NCBI RefSeq assembly: GCF_013248975.1
Contig: NZ_JABRWH010000001.1
Coordinates: 2,810,001 to 2,874,000, forward strand
Length of the DNA stretch: 64,000 nt
Reading direction: 5' to 3'
From: Neobacillus endophyticus
GTDB lineage: Bacteria > Bacillota > Bacilli > Bacillales > Cytobacillaceae
The translations under genes were made by a program, and so were the position numbers. This document shows positions 25,157-33,722 of this stretch, piece after piece (position 1 is the stretch's first letter; each line of letters opens with the position of its first letter). The notes beneath the pieces were generated by a model. It was given only the letters and a program-made list of their open reading frames with translations, was not told the origin of the DNA and did no database searches.

Positions 25157-27448
25157 TTATAGATGTTTTTTTAGGATTGGTGCCAAAAATCTGGAGCGAT
25201 GAGCCTTTTTCCCGCGTCTGCTTTCGGGTACAGATATGAGCAACTGTGAGCGGGCCCTGGTCATCGCAACATAGAATAACCTTCGCTCTTCTTCCAATGC
25301 AGAATGATCTCCATTACGATAAGCATCAAGGGAATAGTCATGCGGTAGGCCGCCGTCAACAGCCCCAATGATATAGACGGTTTGGAACTCCAAACCTTTT
25401 GCCCGGTGAATAGTGCTAAGTGTAACGGCTTCCGGAAAATGTTTACTCAACTTTTTGATCTCTTTATTCATGGCAGACATATGTTCAGCATGTGCTAATA
25501 AGCTGCTGATGGTATCAAAGTTTTTGGCAGCTGTCTTTAAGTCCTTGAGGTCATCTGAGCCCTTTTCCATTTTATTTGCGTCATTGCCGCGTTTTTTTAG
25601 AAAATCGAGAAATCCTAAATCTTTTTCTATTTTTTCAATGGCTGCCGCTGGCGGCACGGCTTTTAATCCGCGGATGATGTTAACAACTTTTTTCAATTTC
25701 TTTTCTTGGAACGCATGAGCGGTTTTTAAGTGCCAAAGTGCTTCCAGCAGACTGCAATCCTCGAGAATGCTCCTCGCTTTTAAATCATTCATAGCATTCT
25801 GTTTTAAGAATAAAATGGACAATATATCTGACAAGCTTCGCGAGTCATCTTCATTCAAGCTCAATTTAAGAAAGCTTAATGCACATCTAACAATATAGCG
25901 ATCATAAAATGATTCGGAATCCAAGTCCATTCTAAATGGAAGGTTGGAGTTGGCCAGCCTCTCGAAAACAGCCCTTGACCCGGCATTCGTACGAAACAAA
26001 ATGGCAAAATCAGAGGGATTTGCCCCCATAGATATACGTTCCTGAATGTCTGTAACAATCATTGTTGCTTCTTCCTCCTCATCAAAGGGGAAAAATAACA
26101 AAGGAAGCTCTCCTGATGAAAATTGTGCTTGCATCCTTTTGGCTCTTCTTATCCGGTTTGTGGAAATCAGCTGTCCTGCAGCGGCAACTATTTCATGAGC
26201 AGAACGGTAATTTTGCTCTAAAATCACCAATTTGGCAAGTGGAAAGTCATGTTCAAATTCCATTAGGAAGCTGGGATCACTTCCTCTAAATGAATAAATA
26301 GCCTGATCATCGTCTCCGACAGCACACACATTTTGATGTTTACCAGATAAAAGTTTGATTAGTTCATATTGTACTTTATTTATATCCTGAAACTCGTCAA
26401 TTAAAAAATAATGCAAGCGATTTTGATAGGTTTCAAGCAGGGAAGGAGAAGATTTAAATAGCCGGTAACAGCCGATCAGCATATCATCAAAATCAAACCA
26501 GCCGTTACTAGTTTTGCTTTCTTCATACTTCTTAAAGAGCACGGCTGTTTTTTCTTCCCATTCCGATGCAGGTTTCACTTCATTTGGCATTAACAAAGAG
26601 TTTTTCCAATAGCTGATTTGCTGTAATGCTAAATCGTAAGCAAATTCCTTTTCAGACAAGTCAAGCTCTCTTCCTGCTTCCTTTAAGATTTGCTCCCGCT
26701 GCCATTCCTTTTTTAAAAGTTTATCTGGAGACCAATTTTTACGATCATGAAACATTAATATACGGTAAAAAATGCTGTGAAACGTCCCAGCCACTAGCTG
26801 ATTAATCTTCTCCTGTTTTATACCAGGATAAGTGTTTAGCCTTTGCTTCATTTCAGTTGCGGCCTTTGAAGTAAAGGTAACGAGCATGATGGAGCGCGGA
26901 TCAATTTTTTTTACTTCCAGCATATAGGCTGTTCGAGTCGTTAGAACTCTGGTTTTTCCGCTCCCTGCTCCCGCTATGACAAGTAAAGAACCATCTGTTT
27001 CCATTACCGCAGACACTTGGTCATGATCCAGAACAACTCCCGTTTTCGCTAGCTCCTGAATATATCCATCTAAGATTTTTGTCTCTTTATTATTTTGCTT
27101 TGTAAATGGGACTTGATATTGGATGGTTTTGGCTGGTTTGAAAACTTCCAATGTTATGGGAGTATCTGTTATGGTTCTGCCTTTTGGAATTTTAAACCCA
27201 TTTTGTTCCACAAATTCCTGAGAGGAGGATGGTTGTTCCATTTCGGGGTCTGGACAGTGCTTTTCAGGTGATTTCGTATGGAAAAAGTAAGGTGGATCCA
27301 TATGAATTCCAAGCTTTAACTGAACATTTTCTCGGCAAACAGGACAATGCAGTTCATGCTGTTTTCCTGCTGCATATAATTTTTGATATTCTTCACGATT
27401 TATTTGATCTAAGAATAGAAGCTGATTTTTATAAATCACTGTTTTCAT
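25157..27448 (-). CDS. yjcD: UvrD/Rep-type ATP-dependent DNA helicase YjcD
   Basis: SF1A 3'-5' helicase of about 763 residues. Walker A is in IAGAGSGKTRVLTTR (about residue 160), followed by LVTFTSKAATEMKQR, LIDEFQDINKVQYELI (motif II), GDDDQAIYSFRGSD (III), LEQNYRSAHEIV (IV), TIHRAKGLEFQTVYI (V) and EERRLFYVAMTRAR (VI). The extra N-terminal 70 residues contain a zinc-ribbon-like CPVCRENVQLKLG...YFFH segment resembling the one in CoiA. The ATG at 27446-27448 has GAGGG upstream; 11 more in-frame codons upstream are less likely. Confidence 0.9.
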   Translation of the reverse strand: MKTVIYKNQLLFLDQINREEYQKLYAAGKQHELHCPVCRENVQLKLGIHMDPPYFFHTKSPEKHCPDPEMEQPSSSQEFVEQNGFKIPKGRTITDTPITLEVFKPAKTIQYQVPFTKQNNKETKILDGYIQELAKTGVVLDHDQVSAVMETDGSLLVIAGAGSGKTRVLTTRTAYMLEVKKIDPRSIMLVTFTSKAATEMKQRLNTYPGIKQEKINQLVAGTFHSIFYRILMFHDRKNWSPDKLLKKEWQREQILKEAGRELDLSEKEFAYDLALQQISYWKNSLLMPNEVKPASEWEEKTAVLFKKYEESKTSNGWFDFDDMLIGCYRLFKSSPSLLETYQNRLHYFLIDEFQDINKVQYELIKLLSGKHQNVCAVGDDDQAIYSFRGSDPSFLMEFEHDFPLAKLVILEQNYRSAHEIVAAAGQLISTNRIRRAKRMQAQFSSGELPLLFFPFDEEEEATMIVTDIQERISMGANPSDFAILFRTNAGSRAVFERLANSNLPFRMDLDSESFYDRYIVRCALSFLKLSLNEDDSRSLSDILSILFLKQNAMNDLKARSILEDCSLLEALWHLKTAHAFQEKKLKKVVNIIRGLKAVPPAAAIEKIEKDLGFLDFLKKRGNDANKMEKGSDDLKDLKTAAKNFDTISSLLAHAEHMSAMNKEIKKLSKHFPEAVTLSTIHRAKGLEFQTVYIIGAVDGGLPHDYSLDAYRNGDHSALEEERRLFYVAMTRARSQLLISVPESRRGKKAHRSRFLAPILKKHL

Positions 27449-27580
27449 TTTTGCAGCCCTCAATTTCAAAAAATAACACATGGTCTATCATATCAAAACA
27501 TGTGACAACCTGAAAGTATACTTAGATGGAAGGAAATAAAAAAAGCATGTTCCGGATATACCAAAACATGCATTCGACCA

Positions 27581-28003
27581 TTAAATTTGCTTCATCATGG
27601 TTTTATGAGGGATCCCGGCATCCATAAATTCCTCAGATACTACTTCATATCCAAGGTTTGAATAAAATGGTATCGCGTGGGTTTGAGAATTTAATTTTAA
27701 TTTATGAATTCCTTGATTTTTAGCGAAGTACTCGATAGCTTCCATAATGGCTTTTCCTGAACCTGTTTTTCTTACCTCTTTAAGAACGCAGATCCGCTCT
27801 ACTTTACCAGTGCCATCTATTATTCTAAATCTTCCTGCTCCTGCTGGTTCTCCATTGAGATAAAGGACAAAATGAGTGGCTTCATCCTCGTATTGATCAA
27901 TTTCCTCTTCAAAAGGAACATTCTGCTCTTCGACAAAGACAATTTTTCTTACTTTAAAAGCATCGTCCCGTTCTTTTGGGGTTGTTGCGATTATGACTTG
28001 CAC
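27581..28003 (-). CDS. yjcF: GNAT-family N-acetyltransferase YjcF
   Basis: 140-residue acyl-CoA-dependent acetyltransferase of unknown substrate. The acetyl-CoA loop is visible as VLKEVRKTGSGKAIMEAIEYFAK, preceded by RFRIIDGTGKVERI and followed by KLNSQTHAIPFYSNLGYEV. The downstream hairpin (GCATGT / ACATGC, 27544-27572) may end transcription. It lies six bases downstream of yjcG and is likely co-transcribed with it. Confidence 0.88.
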   Translation of the reverse strand: MQVIIATTPKERDDAFKVRKIVFVEEQNVPFEEEIDQYEDEATHFVLYLNGEPAGAGRFRIIDGTGKVERICVLKEVRKTGSGKAIMEAIEYFAKNQGIHKLKLNSQTHAIPFYSNLGYEVVSEEFMDAGIPHKTMMKQI

Positions 28004-28009
28004 GATTGA

Positions 28010-28522
28010 TTATTCCTTTCCGAGACGGAATGTTTCATATACAGTCCAAGAATTGTTATCTAATTGATAAAGAAGATGGAAACGATCGACGATTTCTTCA
28101 TGTTCCACCTTTGTCATGCGAAGTGCGCCGTAAACATCTGAATACTCATCATTTGAAAGATTTTGGCCAATGGTAATATGCGGAACAAAAGCATATTCCT
28201 GATTTTGATCATAGAATTCTTGCTTTATATTGGTATGTAAAGCTGTTAATTCTTCCGTTGGTTCAACCTTTAAATAGATCACATTATTGACAGGGAAAAA
28301 AGAGCCGACTTTGGTTGCTTTTAAAGAGAACTCATTCGTATGTTTGGCAATTTGCCTCAGTTTATCACTGAAATCTTTCGCTTCCTCTTCCGTTGCTTCA
28401 AAAGCACTCTTTAATGTTAAGTGTGGAGGAATTAAGGCATAGTGCGAGTCGTAACGCTTGCGATAGGAATTCGCCAAATCCTGAAGTTTTTTCGATGGGA
28501 AAATGACAACGCCAAATTTCAT
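28010..28522 (-). CDS. yjcG: 2'-5' RNA ligase/cyclic phosphodiesterase-like protein YjcG
   Basis: 170-residue member of the 2H phosphoesterase superfamily. The two catalytic HxTx-like motifs are HLTL (in [11 protein letters not shown]) and HITI (in [11 protein letters not shown]). These enzymes act on 2'-5' or cyclic phosphodiester bonds in RNA; the real substrate in Bacillus is unknown. GGAGGTATACC lies before its ATG; yjcF follows after six bases. Confidence 0.9.
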   Translation of the reverse strand: MKFGVVIFPSKKLQDLANSYRKRYDSHYALIPPHLTLKSAFEATEEEAKDFSDKLRQIAKHTNEFSLKATKVGSFFPVNNVIYLKVEPTEELTALHTNIKQEFYDQNQEYAFVPHITIGQNLSNDEYSDVYGALRMTKVEHEEIVDRFHLLYQLDNNSWTVYETFRLGKE

Positions 28523-28651
28523 AGGTATACCTCCATTTAAGTGAATTTTTCTATCAATAGACAGGATAAGCCTAAATTAAGAAAAATGAAAAAGCTTACA
28601 TTGTATTATAGCAAATTTTCGGAATTTATGAAAATAATACACTTGCGATGT

Positions 28652-29374
28652 CTAAAACATCATTAGAAGGGCTCGTCTTAAGTCTGGCTGCCAATATGTC
28701 CATGTATGGTTCCCATCAAATTCATCGTAAAAATAGGTAAATGGCTTTTGGATAATTTCCTTGTTTAATGCCCGGTTAGGGCTTAAGAAATCACCAATGT
28801 TGCCATCTGTCATTTTTACTTCGGTTTCCTTCGTGCCAATAACGTGATAGATTTCCAACAGCTCTGGGTTATCGAACTTTTTAACTGAGTTTATCACCTG
28901 TTGATTGACAAATGGTGATTGCATGATCACTTTTCCAAATGTGTGCGGGTATTGAATGGCTGTCATAAAAGATACTGTAGCACCAAGAGAATCTCCAATT
29001 AAAACTCTTGTAGATCCCATTTGGAAAGTAGGAAATTCACTGTCTAGGAAAGGAACGAGCTCATGTGCCAGAAAGCGAATGTATTGCTGATTCTGTTCAC
29101 CTTCAGGATGATATTTCCTGCGGCGGTCTTCTACATTTTTATAGGGTACCCCAATTATAATTAAATTTTCCATTTCCTTTTCAAAAAGTAATTCATCTGC
29201 CAATCGCCCGATTCGGCCAAGCTGGAAATAATCTCGTCCATCCTGAGTAATTAACAGCGAGTATTTATATAGTGGTGAAAAGTTCGCGGGCAAGTAAACA
29301 AGCAGCGTCACTTCCTCGCCAAGCTCATTACTCTGAAAAGTTAGTTCTTTTATCGTTCCTTTTGGATAGTCCAT
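28652..29374 (-). CDS. yjcH: Alpha/beta-hydrolase esterase YjcH
   Basis: Putative esterase D/enterochelin-esterase-like protein of 240 residues. The nucleophile elbow is GDSLGA (in VLIGDSLGATVSFMTA), the catalytic His is likely in FDGNHTWTYWQPDLR, and an acidic residue lies between. No signal peptide, so cytoplasmic. Substrate not known. It completes the yjcF-yjcG-yjcH order found in B. subtilis and is the last gene of the conserved left part. Confidence 0.85.
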   Translation of the reverse strand: MDYPKGTIKELTFQSNELGEEVTLLVYLPANFSPLYKYSLLITQDGRDYFQLGRIGRLADELLFEKEMENLIIIGVPYKNVEDRRRKYHPEGEQNQQYIRFLAHELVPFLDSEFPTFQMGSTRVLIGDSLGATVSFMTAIQYPHTFGKVIMQSPFVNQQVINSVKKFDNPELLEIYHVIGTKETEVKMTDGNIGDFLSPNRALNKEIIQKPFTYFYDEFDGNHTWTYWQPDLRRALLMMF

Positions 29375-29485
29375 TTACTAAAAACCCCCATAGTTCGACT
29401 AAATACAAGAGCATTTTACCATAACTATTTAGGAATTGCTTTGGATAATGAGGTGACAGGTACGGGGGAATTGTTGGAAGAATAT

Positions 29486-29713
29486 TTAGTGAAGATAGTG
29501 TTTTTTATTATTTGACTCAGACATAAGGGATAAAATATTTTCTCGTTTAAAAGTGCGGACCTGTTTCCGAAGCAGACAATAGGCACGAATGTATTCGTCA
29601 TTCACTTCTTTTACAATCAGTCTTCTCTGGGTAATTACATGGTTGTCAGCAAGGTAAATCATTTCCAAAGGTATATTTTCTTCAATCGAACGAAGAAATA
29701 AACCATCTAACAT
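29486..29713 (-). CDS. Mini WYL-domain-like protein
   Basis: 75 residues from the ATG at 29711-29713 (GGTGGTG upstream); a longer frame to 29773 lacks a site. The core IYLADNHVITQRRLIVKEV and YIRAYCLLRKQVRTFKRENIL matches the beta-strand pattern of WYL domains, which sense ligands or nucleic acid in bacterial regulators. There is no DNA-binding domain attached. Stand-alone short WYL proteins of this kind occur in Bacillus; function unknown. Confidence 0.6.
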   Translation of the reverse strand: MLDGLFLRSIEENIPLEMIYLADNHVITQRRLIVKEVNDEYIRAYCLLRKQVRTFKRENILSLMSESNNKKHYLH

Positions 29714-29824
29714 AATAGCACCACCTTTTATTTTTATAATAACATTATAACCAAACGTGTGTTCTTTGTGCAATAAAATAAGAACTAACGTTCCTTTTTG
29801 TTTATGTAAATTTCAAAAAAGTAG

Positions 29825-29852
29825 TTGACATATTTATCGTTTTTAATATAAT
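29825..29852 (+). promoter_or_regulatory. Promoter of tRNA-Val
   Basis: Consensus TTGACA (29825-29830) and TATAAT (29847-29852) with a 16-base spacer, about 20 bases upstream of the tRNA. Confidence 0.85.
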
Positions 29853-29871
29853 TAAATATATCTTAATACTA

Positions 29872-29944
29872 GATCTGTTAGCTCAGCTGGGAGAGCACAA
29901 CCTTGACAGGGTTGGGGTCGGGGGTTCGAGCCCCTCACAGGTCA
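29872..29944 (+). tRNA. tRNA-Val (anticodon GAC)
   Basis: Full cloverleaf: acceptor GATCTGT / ACAGGTC (one T-G wobble), D-arm TTAGCTCAGCTGGGAGAGC, anticodon stem CAACC / GGTTG around loop TTGACAG, T-arm GGGGTTCGAGCCCC. No CCA is encoded. It is a lone tRNA with its own promoter and a terminator at 29962-29986, and borders a tyrosine integrase gene. Confidence 0.9.
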
Positions 29945-29961
29945 TTGGGTGCCAAACCCGT

Positions 29962-29986
29962 AGAACCCTTCGGAACAAAGGGTTCT
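29962..29986 (+). terminator. tRNA-Val terminator
   Basis: Stem AGAACCCTT / AAGGGTTCT with a seven-base loop; a second inverted repeat (AAAAAGAC ... GTCTTTTT) follows at about 29992-30023. Confidence 0.8.
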
Positions 29987-30060
29987 TTGAAAAAAGACTG
30001 CTTCTTCGGAAGTGGTCTTTTTATTGTTTTAAAATATTGGCATCCGTTTGGCAACATTTT

Positions 30061-31176
30061 TTATGATTTTCCAAAAATGGTTTGATCAAGTCGGTTAGAT
30101 GCATCATGTTGCATATTTGGTAGTAGGTGGCCATACGTATCAATTGTAGTGCTAATTTTACTATGTCCTAACCTTTCTGCAATTAATTTCATAGGTTCAT
30201 TTTGAGCTATCATTAATGCAGCATGAGTATGCCTCAAATCATGAAAGCGAATATGGGGTAATTCGGCCTTTTTTGTTAGGGTTTGAAAAATTCTTGTAAG
30301 ATTACGTTGGTGAAACGGACTACCAGTTTCGGAGCGAAATATCAGGTCCAGCTCCTTATATTCTATATCATAACCTTCCTTTTCAGAATCGTGTCTTTTC
30401 TTATGTGCTAGCAACACTTGCCTTGTGCTAGGGGAGAGTGTTACAGATCTAACACTACTTTTTGTTTTTGCCCCTTTTTTTATCGTTTTGCCGTCATGTT
30501 CCAAAGTTTGATTTACATATAAAACTTGTTTTTCAAAATCAACATCTTTCCAACGCAAGCCAAGGATTTCGCCTTTTCTTAGACCAGTCATAATTGCCAA
30601 GTGAAATATACAATACAATCTGTGGCCTTTTGAACATTCTAAAAAATGTTGAATTTGGTCAATAGTCCATATATTCATTTCTTTAGGTTGTAACTTGGGC
30701 TTTTCAATCTTTGTAGCAGGATTACTAACAATATCACCAAGTTTTACAGCATCATTTAAACATACGTTAACAATATTGAAAGTTCTTTTAATAGTTGAAT
30801 CCGCTAATCCTTGTTCATGCATTGCTAAAATAAACTTTTGAATATGCTGTGGTTTCATTTTTGGTAATGTAATATTACCTAATGTTGGTGCTATATGGTT
30901 TTTTATACTTCTTTCGTACAATTCCAAAGTGTGGTTGCTTAGAGAGATTTTTTTAATAGAAAGCCAATCTTTGATATATTGCTTAAATAAAATGTTTTTT
31001 GTTTCAATATAAGAACCCTCTGCATATTGCACTTCTAATTTCCTTAAGGCATCAGTGGCCTCTTTTTTAGTTGAAAAGCCCCGTTTTCTCTTTTGTTTTC
31101 TTTTTCCAGTGTTTTCGTCATAAAAATTGAAAACGTAGAACCAAGTTTTTTTTTCATCATCTTTGTAAACAGGCAT
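30061..31176 (-). CDS. Tyrosine-type integrase (phage/ICE integrase)
   Basis: 371-residue site-specific recombinase. The N-terminal arm-binding domain (KTWFYVFNFYDENTGKRKQKRKRGF) is followed by a SAM-like core-binding domain and a C-terminal catalytic domain with Arg in MTGLRKGEILGLRW, His-x-x-Arg in HDLRHTHAALM, His in RLGHSKIST and the nucleophile Tyr in IDTYGHLL. All catalytic residues are present. It lies 116 bases from the 3' end of tRNA-Val, the usual position next to an attachment site. I could not find a matching repeat of the tRNA end in this window, nor the excisionase and repressor genes of a complete element. Confidence 0.9.
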   Translation of the reverse strand: MPVYKDDEKKTWFYVFNFYDENTGKRKQKRKRGFSTKKEATDALRKLEVQYAEGSYIETKNILFKQYIKDWLSIKKISLSNHTLELYERSIKNHIAPTLGNITLPKMKPQHIQKFILAMHEQGLADSTIKRTFNIVNVCLNDAVKLGDIVSNPATKIEKPKLQPKEMNIWTIDQIQHFLECSKGHRLYCIFHLAIMTGLRKGEILGLRWKDVDFEKQVLYVNQTLEHDGKTIKKGAKTKSSVRSVTLSPSTRQVLLAHKKRHDSEKEGYDIEYKELDLIFRSETGSPFHQRNLTRIFQTLTKKAELPHIRFHDLRHTHAALMIAQNEPMKLIAERLGHSKISTTIDTYGHLLPNMQHDASNRLDQTIFGKS

Positions 31177-31719
31177 TAAATTTGTCCTCCCGAAAAATAC
31201 GTCACCCCTTTAAATTTGTTACCGATTAATTTCATACTACTACGAAATTCTGTTTTTTTAAATCGTGGTGTGCATTTTTTTATTTAATCTATCTTTACTA
31301 GTTGTAAATTGAATTTTGGTCTTGAACCGGTATTTTCTGAAATAGTAAATTTAGTATTTTCAGCTGATTTATATTTTCTATTTTATCTAAAATTATCTTT
31401 AAGGGCATTTCGTATTTGACTTAAAATAAATGAAATTCAATGGACAAGAATGAATATATTAATATATCCCCAAAAATTATTAATTTATTGTTAATTTTCC
31501 TTGTATATTCTTGAAATATCTTAATAATCGGTGGACAGGGAAATTTTTTTAAAAAATTCTGGGGACTAGCACGTTTTTGTTGTATATATGTTTGATGTCG
31601 TTTGTAGCCCCACCCTCTTTTAAAAGTAATTTAATTTGGTTCTATACCACACCATGATATCTATTAAACGTTTCTGTCGCCTTATTTAATTGGTACTTAG
31701 TTCTTGACATAATTATCTA
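31177..31719. other. AT-rich stretch without genes
   Basis: I see no gene, no clear promoter and no strong hairpin. A phage-type repressor/excisionase module, expected here if the integrase belonged to a complete element, is absent. Confidence 0.5.
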
Positions 31720-31723
31720 AATT

Positions 31724-31761
31724 CAAAACCTTTATCCCCGGTTCAATTCCGGGTGCTGCCT
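31724..31761 (+). pseudogene. 3' half of tRNA-Cys
   Basis: From CAAAACCTTTATCCCC through the T-arm CCCGGTTCAATTCCGGG to the acceptor TGCTGCCT this matches the anticodon-to-3'-end part of a bacillar tRNA-Cys(GCA). The 5' half (acceptor, D-arm and the first anticodon base) is missing. The next gene is tRNA-Leu, the order Cys-Leu being known from B. subtilis tRNA operons. It could be a truncation or an att-type remnant of integration. Confidence 0.65.
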
Positions 31762-31774
31762 TCGATTGATAAAT

Positions 31775-31856
31775 GCCGGTGTAGCGGAATTGGCAGACGC
31801 GCACGACTCAAAATCGTGTTCCGTAAGGAGTGTCGGTTCGCCCCAGACCACCGGTA
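31775..31856 (+). tRNA. tRNA-Leu (anticodon CAA), T-loop altered
   Basis: Acceptor GCCGGTG / CACCGGT, D-arm TAGCGGAATTGGCAGACGC, anticodon loop CTCAAAA, long variable arm. The T-loop reads TTCGCCC, where the near-universal A58 is C, and one T-stem pair (position 52-62) is lost, so function is uncertain. No CCA encoded. Confidence 0.75.
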
Positions 31857-31879
31857 TTGGTCAAAATAAAATATGATTT

Positions 31880-31953
31880 GCGGGTGTAGTTTAGTGGTAA
31901 AACCACCGCCTTCCAAACTGTTGTTGTGGGTTCGATTCCCATCACCCGATCCA
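31880..31953 (+). tRNA. tRNA-Gly (anticodon TCC), damaged stems
   Basis: Typical tRNA-Gly(UCC) sequence with encoded CCA. Pair 1-72 is G-A instead of G-C, and the anticodon stem (ACCGC / ACTGT) carries two mismatches. It may be decaying or a divergent mobile-element tRNA. Confidence 0.65.
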
Positions 31954-31984
31954 ACTTGATAGAGTGTAAAAAACATTTTATAAT

Positions 31985-32058
<74 letters not shown>

Positions 32059-32080
32059 TCATCATAAATATTCTCATTGT

Positions 32081-32155
32081 TCCGCAGTAGCTCAGTGGTA
32101 GAGCAATCGGCTGTTAACCGATCGGTCGTAGGTTCGAATCCTACCTGCGGAGCCA
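32081..32155 (+). tRNA. tRNA-Asn (anticodon GTT)
   Basis: Acceptor TCCGCAG / CTGCGGA, anticodon stem ATCGG / CCGAT around loop CTGTTAA, T-arm GTAGGTTCGAATCCTAC, discriminator G and encoded CCA. Confidence 0.9.
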
Positions 32156-32168
32156 TTTTTATGTTTGT

Positions 32169-32259
32169 GGGGTAGTACTCAAGAGGCTGAAGAGGCGCCC
32201 CTGCTAAGGGTGTAGGTCGGGTAACCGGCGCGAGGGTTCAAATCCCTCCTTCTCCGCCA
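32169..32259 (+). tRNA. tRNA-Ser (anticodon GCT)
   Basis: Long variable arm, anticodon loop around CTGCTAA and encoded CCA. The 5' acceptor strand GGGGTAG pairs with CTTCTCC with one G-T wobble and one T-T mismatch, so the acceptor has changed compared with the usual GGAGAAG. Confidence 0.8.
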
Positions 32260-32269
32260 TACATATGTT

Positions 32270-32343
32270 GCGCCTTTAGCTCAGCTGGATAGAGCATACG
32301 CCTTCTAAGCGTACGGTCAGAGGTTCGAATCCTCTAAGGCGCG
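32270..32343 (+). tRNA. tRNA-Arg (anticodon TCT)
   Basis: Acceptor GCGCCTT / AAGGCGC, anticodon stem TACGC / GCGTA around CTTCTAA, T-arm GAGGTTCGAATCCTC. All stems intact; no encoded CCA. It is the last tRNA before a recombinase gene that starts 121 bases later. Confidence 0.9.
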
Positions 32344-32464
32344 TCTTTAAAAACAGCGTTAAAGCCCGTCAAATTAACCTTCTAGAACGCCAAATGCAAC
32401 GGTCAGTGCATCGGTCAAAAGCCGATATGGACCAAAATTAGGCGTGTACTAGGAGGTTTTTTAT

Positions 32465-33439
32465 TTGTCGAAAAAGAAAAGCGTTTTTACTATTACGGAA
32501 GACCTTAGCGACCTTTTTATTGAGCGTCCAAAAGCGAACAAATCTGATCCTAATCGATTAACAATTGAAAAAGCATTAGCGTCTATTACAAGACAAATGG
32601 AGATCAGTGGTAATCGACCTCGAACAATCAGCGACTACACCATTCATGTAAATCACTTTAAGGAAACGACTCGACTTACTTATTTAGACGATATTACGGC
32701 GGATCGGATTTACGATTGGCTATCAATGATGGACGTTAGCAATCAAACGAAGTTAACCCGTGTAAAGTGTTTAAAAGCATTTTTATCACGATGTTTTAGT
32801 AACGGATGGATAGATAAGCAATTTTGGAAAACGATCACTATTCGCGTTGATAACAACGTAAAAGAAGGTACTACAGAGCGGGATATTCGAAAGTTATTAT
32901 CGTTGTTGGACTTAGGTGACTTCTTTCAATTACGAGATGCTACGGCTTTATTGTTGATGTTCAAAACTGGGATTCGAATTAATACAATCGTTCATCTCGA
33001 AAATAAGCACATCGACTTTGACGAAATGTTATTAAGACTAGACGGTGCAATCATAAAGAACCACCAGCAGTTACTTCTGCCATTTGACGAAACATTGGCC
33101 CGAATGCTCAGGGTCCTGTTGTGCCAGAATGATGCAATTAGGCGTGAGTATGGAATCCAAAATAATTACGTATTTATTACGAAACAAGGCGGGATTATTT
33201 CAAATAGTCCTACCCATAACAACATACAAAAGCGTTTAAACAAGTATTCTCGAATATATGGACTACGTAACCTCAATCCGCATGCACTCAGAAGGGGATT
33301 TGCTAAGTCGCTGCTTAATAAAGGTGCCAACATTGCTGAAATATCAAAAGCGTTAGGTCATAGCAATCTTGCGGTTACAACGCAATACTTACACTTGGAT
33401 AAGGAAGAGGTCGCAGAAAGCTTACGGAAGTTTTTATAA
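32465..33439 (+). CDS. Tyrosine recombinase (XerC/D-like)
   Basis: 324-residue recombinase starting at TTG with AGGAGG eight bases upstream. The SAM-like core-binding domain spans about residues 30-125. The catalytic domain shows Arg in KTGIRINTIVHLE, His-x-x-Arg in NPHALRRGFAKSL, His in KALGHSNLAV and Tyr in TTQYLHLD. It lies just downstream of tRNA-Arg. It is unrelated in detail to the integrase at 30061-31176, so two different insertion events are likely. Confidence 0.88.
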   Translation: MSKKKSVFTITEDLSDLFIERPKANKSDPNRLTIEKALASITRQMEISGNRPRTISDYTIHVNHFKETTRLTYLDDITADRIYDWLSMMDVSNQTKLTRVKCLKAFLSRCFSNGWIDKQFWKTITIRVDNNVKEGTTERDIRKLLSLLDLGDFFQLRDATALLLMFKTGIRINTIVHLENKHIDFDEMLLRLDGAIIKNHQQLLLPFDETLARMLRVLLCQNDAIRREYGIQNNYVFITKQGGIISNSPTHNNIQKRLNKYSRIYGLRNLNPHALRRGFAKSLLNKGANIAEISKALGHSNLAVTTQYLHLDKEEVAESLRKFL

Positions 33440-33464
33440 GTAATCAAATGGCATTCTACCTTAA

Positions 33465-33599
33465 GTGGAGGCAGGGACGAATATTTTTGTATTGCAACGT
33501 TTATCAGGTCATCAATCGTTAGAGATATTAAAGCGATATGTTAAGATATATGAAAAAGATTTAGAGGATGCTATTGAAAAGGTGTTTGACGGTCTATAA
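33465..33599 (+). pseudogene. C-terminal stub of a third tyrosine recombinase
   Basis: The frame after a stop at 33462 reads VEAGTNIFVLQRLSGHQSLE then ILKRYVKIYEKDLEDAIEKV. This is the C-terminal box of a phage-type integrase with GH-x-S-L-E and the active-site Tyr. Everything upstream is missing. It lies 26 bases after the intact recombinase but belongs to a different subfamily. Confidence 0.75.
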
Positions 33600-33722
33600 A
33601 AACAAGGATTTAAATAATCATTACGTCACCATTATTGGTGGCGTTTATATATTAGCTAAAGGAATTCTATGGATAATTAACTAGTAAATTGTTACTATTT
33701 AAGTAGGAAGAGGGGGCACTAT

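Noticed and set aside
1..29500. Toxin-antitoxin or phage-defence island in the left half
   Set aside because: The region is the conserved Bacillus core order; no such genes were recognised.
29872..31200. A complete ICE or prophage starting at tRNA-Val
   Set aside because: No relaxase, FtsK/T4SS, capsid, terminase, repressor or excisionase genes and no repeat of the tRNA end were found in the window; only the integrase is present.
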